Position numbers and translations under genes: made by a program. The notes under the pieces were generated by a model. That model was not told the DNA's origin and ran no database searches. It worked only from the letters and a program-made list of their open reading frames with translations. 64,000 nucleotides of DNA, taken from KBS50 sp042434095 (GTDB lineage Bacteria > Actinomycetota > Actinomycetes > Mycobacteriales > Micromonosporaceae). The stretch is from NCBI RefSeq assembly GCF_042434095.1, contig NZ_JBHLUE010000034.1, positions 1 to 64,000 on the forward strand. The letters run 5' to 3'. Numbering within the stretch: the stretch's first letter is position 1; each line of letters starts with the position of its first letter. Of the stretch, positions 63,279-64,000 are shown in pieces.

Positions 63279-63403
63279 CTAGATCATTGTGGATTCCGTC
63301 AAGATTAGGACAGGCCTCTCTCTTCGTGACTTGGGATCCGACTCCCGATACGAGCGCACCGCACGTTCACGCAGCTCATCGGGTACTTCTTCGGTGCTGC
63401 CAC
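63279..63403 (-). pseudogene. IS3-family transposase OrfA remnant
   Basis: From GTG 63403 the minus strand reads VAAPKKYP. After a frame change the continuation is DELRERAVRSYRESDPKSRR, which together match the start of IS3-family OrfA transposases (AAPKKYPxELRERAVRLYRES). The frame then reaches a stop at 63279. A one-base deletion and loss of the rest of the element leave only this N-terminal fragment, evidence of past transposition next to the STAND-Z1 gene. Confidence 0.55.
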
Positions 63404-63827
63404 GGATGACTTCCTCCACTCCATCAGAGCATGATCGAAAGCCTCCGAGCTACCGGGGAAACCCCAAACCGCAACTCGGCCAGAACCCGAAGCCGCGGCC
63501 GGGAGCGCACCGCGTGTGCCACGGCTTCGTAGACATCCCGACACCGGTGTCGACCAGGTTGACGACCACATCGGTCACCATGAACCCTCGGGGATCCGCG
63601 CAGCGCCCACCGCCCTCCCAGCTCAGCCTTGCGGCTTCCGTCGGTGTCAGCACCTGCGGTTACCACAACGTCGAGTTCGCGCATCGGCTCAATCTTGACG
63701 GAAACTGCGCATACCCGCGTCGAGTAACGCATCTACCGCAGCAGCCGCAAGGCGAACGTGATCCGCATCGTCGCAACCGTATGGTGCCTACCAAGACGGC
63801 GCACACTCGCGAAGGGCGGTTGACCCG
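63404..63827. other. Stretch without a supported gene
   Basis: Short frames on both strands overlap here but none is convincing. A minus-strand fragment reading MRELDVVVTAGADTDGSRKAE looks protein-like for about 20 residues before losing character, so decayed coding DNA is possible. Confidence 0.4.
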
Positions 63828-64000
63828 TTGTCGACGTTGATCCAGCTGACGGCCGAGCAAGTCGAGCTCGTCCGCTACGGTGTCCTGTCTGATGCCACTT
63901 TCCAGCCGATGCCGATGGCGGCGGTCAAGTCGTTCGAGTCGGCACGAGAAGGAACACGGCGCGCTCGCCGTGCACCGGTCCGGAAAGCGGCTGAGCCTCG
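63828..64000 (+). CDS. Possible 5' part of a gene cut by the window end
   Basis: From TTG 63828 an open frame runs off the right edge (STLIQLTAEQVELVRYGVL...). There is no clear RBS and too little sequence for family assignment. It is listed only because the frame is open and has GC-rich third positions. Confidence 0.2.
   Translation, partial: MSTLIQLTAEQVELVRYGVLSDATFQPMPMAAVKSFESAREGTRRARRAPVRKAAEP

Noticed and set aside
63424..63732. Minus-strand frame beginning MRELDVVVTAGADTDG, reminiscent of short conserved actinobacterial effector-associated domains
   Set aside because: Only about 20 residues look protein-like; the remainder loses pattern and competing frames are equally open, so it is not supported as a gene.

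Overview
The window is very GC-rich with strongly G/C-biased third codon positions, many GTG starts and ATGA/GTGA overlaps. It carries Lsr2, BTAD-type regulators, a DUF574 methyltransferase and a GOLPH3-like protein. This points to a filamentous actinomycete, most plausibly Micromonosporaceae (inference). No rRNA or tRNA gene was seen. Much of the window looks like a large mobile or accessory region (integrative element or plasmid) that has collected foreign insertions, broken genes and a defence island.

Layout. (1) 1-9524: accessory genes, mostly co-directional and often separated by G+C hairpins: a decayed FAD monooxygenase, an Lsr2-like silencer, a winged-helix protein, a membrane GGDEF protein, several uncharacterised proteins, a lysozyme-like/M23 peptidase whose 3' end is overrun by an antisense VOC gene, a zinc-ribbon protein and a frameshifted DUF4314 protein. 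(2) 9647-13378: a recombinase trio (tyrosine integrase, small HTH protein, large multi-zinc-ribbon degenerate recombinase, now frameshifted). (3) 13500-19283: a lower-GC cargo of six genes (unknown membrane-tailed protein, PfkB kinase, cobalamin-type radical SAM enzyme, nucleotidyltransferase, TIM-barrel isomerase, dCMP-deaminase-like protein), probably an undescribed small-molecule or nucleotide pathway. (4) 19928-28060: more accessory genes, including a winged-helix MoxR ATPase/VWA pair, DUF4262, a NYN nuclease-like protein and a membrane protein with a C-terminal HTH. (5) 28057-37857: two large membrane-anchored BTAD regulators and an Hsp70-membrane fusion, interrupted by a lower-GC insert holding a membrane protein and an abortive-infection-type protein; four tandem 10-bp repeats lie upstream of the first regulator. 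(6) 37951-44395: SDR, XRE/TPR regulator and a divergent operon of GOLPH3-like protein, APC permease, GNAT, DUF574 methyltransferase and a small protein.

(7) 45995-63124 is a defence island: Mrr nuclease, Vsr-like nuclease, a first MORC-like GHKL ATPase, a convergent C5 cytosine methyltransferase fused to a degenerate HhH-GPD/4Fe-4S glycosylase-like domain, then a tight operon AIPR - second MORC-like ATPase - DUF4420 PD-(D/E)XK nuclease - Z1 ATPase. The Z1/MORC/DUF4420/AIPR combination is a known restriction-like system. The methyltransferase would mark self DNA and the ATPases and nucleases would act on unmodified DNA (family-based inference).

The most unusual gene is convergent with the Z1 operon at 59063-63124. 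It encodes a 1353-residue, membrane-anchored P-loop NTPase with Sel1-type repeats, and its C-terminal half is a clear paralogue of the neighbouring Z1 protein in which the Walker A lysine, the DDES motif and the motif VI arginine are all replaced. It looks like a catalytically dead Z1 grafted onto a STAND-like sensor, possibly a guard or regulator of the active system.
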